Source: Trichosphaerium sp. ATCC 40318
Lineage: Eukaryota > Discosea > Flabellinia > Trichosidae
NCBI GenBank assembly: GCA_038496445.1
Contig: JALMLS010000166.1
Location: 1 to 64,000 of the forward strand
Direction of reading: 5' to 3'
Length of the DNA: 64,000 nucleotides
Part shown: piece after piece, positions 61,601-64,000 of the stretch
Numbering within the stretch: the stretch's first letter is position 1
Layout of the letters: each line of letters starts with the position of its first letter
Position numbers and translations under genes: made by a program
The notes under the pieces: model-generated
What the model was told of the DNA's origin: nothing
Database searches by the model: none
The model's input: the letters and a program-made list of their open reading frames with translations, nothing else

Positions 61601-61826
61601 ACGTGCCAGCAAAAAACTACAACCAAAGAAACGTGTAAAAGTAATCAAGCCAAAAAAACAAAAATCAACCATTCAAAGGTACTAACAATATCCACTGATT
61701 GTTTAATGACTTTGTTAGTCCAATTTCTTCTCGATTAAAGCCACGTAAAGCTACTAAAATGAACACTAAAAAGATTGCGAAGCAAGCAGTAGAGTTTGAC
61801 AGTGATGCCGTTGTAGCAGTTGGTGC
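58681..61826 (+). CDS. MULE-type DDE transposase (possibly domesticated)
   Basis: Exons with the local splice style encode a Mutator-like transposase. A Cys/His-rich entry segment (NTEKHAPNCLP then a helical region, 58687-58858) is followed by 58931-59228 with TLFLDGVHNM (first Asp). Then 59290-59450 has GYALMLGKTLEEYRYA and IVVDCELNL (second Asp), 59503-59711 has ALLELFSDIQVTLCKFHVAK, and 59743-59950 ends in RTNNRSEGNNKRFKD (likely the catalytic Glu). A disordered C-terminal part follows with the SUMO-interaction-like motif PILIDLTSDSS (about 61371-61403) and repeated basic blocks (KKLQPKKRASKKLQPKKRVK, 61590-61640). The frame is cut at 61826 by an inserted element; its continuation resumes at 62760. 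A poly-A run at 59754-59770 may hide an indel. Confidence 0.72.
61572..61633 (+). repeat. 30-bp tandem coding repeat
   Basis: Two adjacent copies of a 30-bp unit (starting near gtgccagcaaaaaactacaa) double a basic KKLQPKKR block in the transposase C-terminus, a likely nuclear localisation signal. Confidence 0.7.
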
Positions 61827-62759
61827 TACAGGGCTGAAACTAAACAAGGCTTTGCCTTAAATATGAAGGCATTTTTTTAAAATCAGGCATTGATGGCAAA
61901 AATCAGGCATACAAAAATGGCAATGCCTGATTTTGCAAAGGCAATGGCAACAAAGGCAAAAATCAGGCATTGAAATAAGGCTTTGTTGGGCAATGCCTTA
62001 ATTGTTGCAATGCCTTGTTTTTTTTAGGCAATGCCTGCCCTAGTTTTTTTATGCATTGCCAGCCTTAAATTTACAGGCACCAATTAGGCAATGGTTGTGT
62101 ACACATTGTACATTAAGGATACATTGGTTTAAGGTAAGTCTCCACCACACCAACACTTTCTAAACATTTTTTTTTATTTACTACTGACGTTTTATATAGA
62201 CGATGTCACCACGCGCTTAGTATTTTATGGATTCTAACGAAACCACCGCCATTCGAACCGCAGCACCCAAATCCACCTACAACAGTAGTACAGGTACGTT
62301 AAACCATTTTTCCAGTCCGCGAAAATTATACCAATAATTTGTTAATTTTTTTTTTAAGCTAAAGGTTTTTTTTCACATGGAGGACATTGCAGTTTTTTGT
62401 GTTTTGTGTACTGTACTTTAATAAATGAATCACTATTGTATGCCTATATAAAGCCTTGTTTTATGAGTATATGGTGCCTGGGTTATGCCCAAAAATTGAG
62501 GGCAAAAATGCCTTATTGTTGCACAAAAAATGAGGCATTATTGGACCAACAATGCAGGCTATTTTAAGGCTAATTAGTGAACCAGTTGCTTGCTATTTGG
62601 CCCAAATATGAGGCTCCAAAGCCCAAAATTACAAGGCAATGCCTCATATTTGCTCATTTTTTTTGGCAAAAACAAGGCAATTTGGTGAAAAATAAGGCTG
62701 TATTTGGTGGCAAAAAAATGGCTTTTGTAAAAAAAGCCTTATTTAGTTTCAGCCCTGTA
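61827..62759. mobile_element. 933-bp inverted-repeat element inside the transposase gene
   Basis: Left end tacagggctgaaactaaa (61827-61844) and right end tttagtttcagccctgta (62742-62759) are perfect inverted repeats, continuing with one mismatch into aaggc. The CAGGG...CCCTG ends recall hAT-type terminal repeats. The interior is non-coding, rich in aggcattg/caatgcct words, with a possible nested piece at 62130-62310 that has splice-like signals. Flanking bases (GTGC left, GCAC right) do not give a clear target duplication. It separates AVVAVGAT from GNPLVKIGD of the host frame. Confidence 0.75.
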
Positions 62760-63034
62760 GCACAGGAAATCCGTTAGTCAAAATCGGAGATACTGTATCT
62801 GTTTTTTGGACTGAAGCAGAAGACTGGTATCCAGGAACTGTTCTCAAGTATTCTAAAAGAAAGGATGAATATGAAATCGAGTACAATGACTCTAAAGACC
62901 ACCCTGAAGGAGGAGTTATTGAAAAGTTTGATGCTGACATATGGCATTTACTCGAACATAAAGACATTTGCAAATGTTATGGTTGCCAACTCGAAACAAT
63001 CAAACGTAGAAACAATAACAACCCCTTGGTATAA
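62760..63034 (+). CDS. Tudor-like C-terminal domain of the interrupted gene
   Basis: The frame C-ACA-GGA resumes right after the insertion and encodes GNPLVKIGDTVSVFWTEAED, WYPGTVLKYS, EYEIEYNDSKDHPEGG and a final IWHLLEHK..CKCYGC, ending at TAA 63032-63034. The aromatic residues and V-F-W...W-Y-P-G-T-V pattern match Tudor/Agenet-like chromatin-reader domains. Left and right halves are out of frame by one base with respect to simple excision, so the insertion disrupts the gene. Confidence 0.65.
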
Positions 63035-63050
63035 TTGTAATTCTGTATCA

Positions 63051-63383
63051 TTAAATAAGATATTTATAGCCTGGACTACAAATTCGTAAAAGTCGAAAAA
63101 AATCGGAAAATTCTGAAACTTGGACAAGAATATAATCGTAAAATTCTGAGATTACTATGCCTCCCGCTCCATCAGCCATGAATTTTCTAAACGTTCCGTG
63201 TTTGTCCATATTTGCGTTAAATCTGCTCGTTTCTGCCGCTTGAAAACAAAGAAGAGGCCAATTGATAAAAGCGTGATAATCTGTGTTTAAAATCATATGT
63301 TGGATCTCTAGTGGTAAACAAAGCAATGTTGAGTCTTGTTTGCGTTCGTTTAAGGAAGATTCACTTGTATTACTATCGCTCAT
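63051..63383 (-). CDS. F-box-like protein or LRR-gene fragment
   Basis: A single 110-codon frame starting MSDSNTSESS. The core LCLPLEIQHMILNTDYHAFI is F-box-like and is followed by a stretch that resembles the region just after the F-box in the two LRR genes. No LRR units follow before the stop, so it is either a short F-box protein or a 5' fragment of a lost LRR gene. Convergent with the Tudor-domain frame, 16 bp apart. Confidence 0.55.
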   Translation of the reverse strand: MSDSNTSESSLNERKQDSTLLCLPLEIQHMILNTDYHAFINWPLLCFQAAETSRFNANMDKHGTFRKFMADGAGGIVISEFYDYILVQVSEFSDFFRLLRICSPGYKYLI

Positions 63384-64000
63384 ATTGCGTACAACGTTTT
63401 TTAAAACAATAAATCTTAAAGGTCAACAAGTTTCCTGTTTGATTCTCCACGTGACTTGTAGTTAGTGTAGTACTAATATCAATAACCGGGATTGCTTCTG
63501 ATACAAGCAAGACATTCAAGACAAAGCCATCAGACAACTAAGAATTCGATCTTGTGAGTTCTTGACTATACTTCCAAATATCACAATCTGTTATTCTTAT
63601 CAAAGCTCTACTCACTTTCTGCCATGTTTTAGTTACAATATCTTGCACCTCGCCTGAATACACACTAATGCCCTTCCGTTACTCATGAATACTACGTATA
63701 TTCAAATACAGCCAGTGTTCATGAGTTAAAAAATTCATTCATTACTATTCATACTATTTGCCTGACAGTAAACGGTCAAGAAGTTTGCGCGTTGACGGAT
63801 TGACTTACGCCCACAAATACCACACATACAACTTTGATAGCGTTCGTGGGTTGTTATTAAAAAACCATCATTGGTACTTTGCTAAGGTAGACAATCTGGC
63901 AATACTACACACATAAAGTGCTGCCAGTAGGTTTATATTGTGTTTTACACATGTGACAAATATCGCTTTTTTTGGCCGCCAAAGTAAACTGTCAAGATTT
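63384..64000. other. Intergenic, no gene seen
   Basis: An imperfect inverted repeat of about 13 bp (ttactcatgaatac near 63678; gtgttcatgagttaa near 63714) is the only structure noted. Confidence 0.4.

Noticed and set aside
1-64000. CRISPR arrays, bacterial operons, prophage
   Set aside because: No regularly spaced direct repeats with unique spacers; gene structure is eukaryotic throughout.

Overview
This window is nuclear DNA of an intron-rich eukaryotic microbe, most likely an amoeboid protist (Amoebozoa or Rhizaria; I cannot place it further). Nearly every gene is broken by short introns (mostly 45-110 nt). The commonest donor is GTACGT/GTACGN, with GTGCGT and GTAAGN next, and acceptors usually read CTAG or TTTAG. 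Housekeeping genes are clear eukaryotic orthologues: Sec24, a RalGAP-alpha-like GTPase-activating protein, a DHHC palmitoyltransferase, an SRRM2/Cwc21 spliceosomal protein, an AN1 zinc-finger/UBL protein and a mitochondrial calcium uniporter-like locus. A long cysteine-rich CTDC-like repeat protein with a VWA domain and many F-box/LRR genes suit an amoeba.

Layout. 1-1.8 kb: mobile-element-like DNA with an inverted terminal repeat and arrays of an 11-bp unit. 2.3-21.5 kb: compact conserved genes (TPR co-chaperone, ankyrin protein, an unrecognised gene, Pro-rich basic protein, RalGAP, DHHC enzyme, AN1/UBL protein). 22.5-34 kb: VWA membrane protein, F-box LRR protein, a repeat protein ending in a PD-(D/E)XK-like nuclease domain, a membrane-anchored JmjC protein, an LRR fragment and an F-box/Rho-like GTPase locus. 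34.5-42.2 kb: Sec24, SRRM2/Cwc21, a candidate selenoprotein with its SECIS element, an EF-hand protein and a small secreted protein. 43-47.5 kb: two covarying structured-RNA candidates, a second F-box LRR gene with fresh 63-bp repeats, and a broken MORN-type gene. 47.6-54.2 kb: one or two large decaying genes (NHL/Cys-rich and coiled-coil). 54.2-55 kb: MCU-like locus. 55.3-63 kb: a MULE-type transposase gene with a Tudor-like C-terminus, split by a 933-bp inverted-repeat element. 63.0-63.4 kb: a further F-box fragment.

For 15 of the 18 genes marked with joined exons, I joined exons by hand so that reading phase is kept and total length divides by three; those joins are strong but not proven by transcripts. 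The most interesting items are the in-frame TGA plus SECIS (40139-40487), GC-AG introns that all start GCACGTG, the F-box/Rho fusion with a GTPase lacking key switch residues, and the tandem covarying hairpins at 43131-43350.
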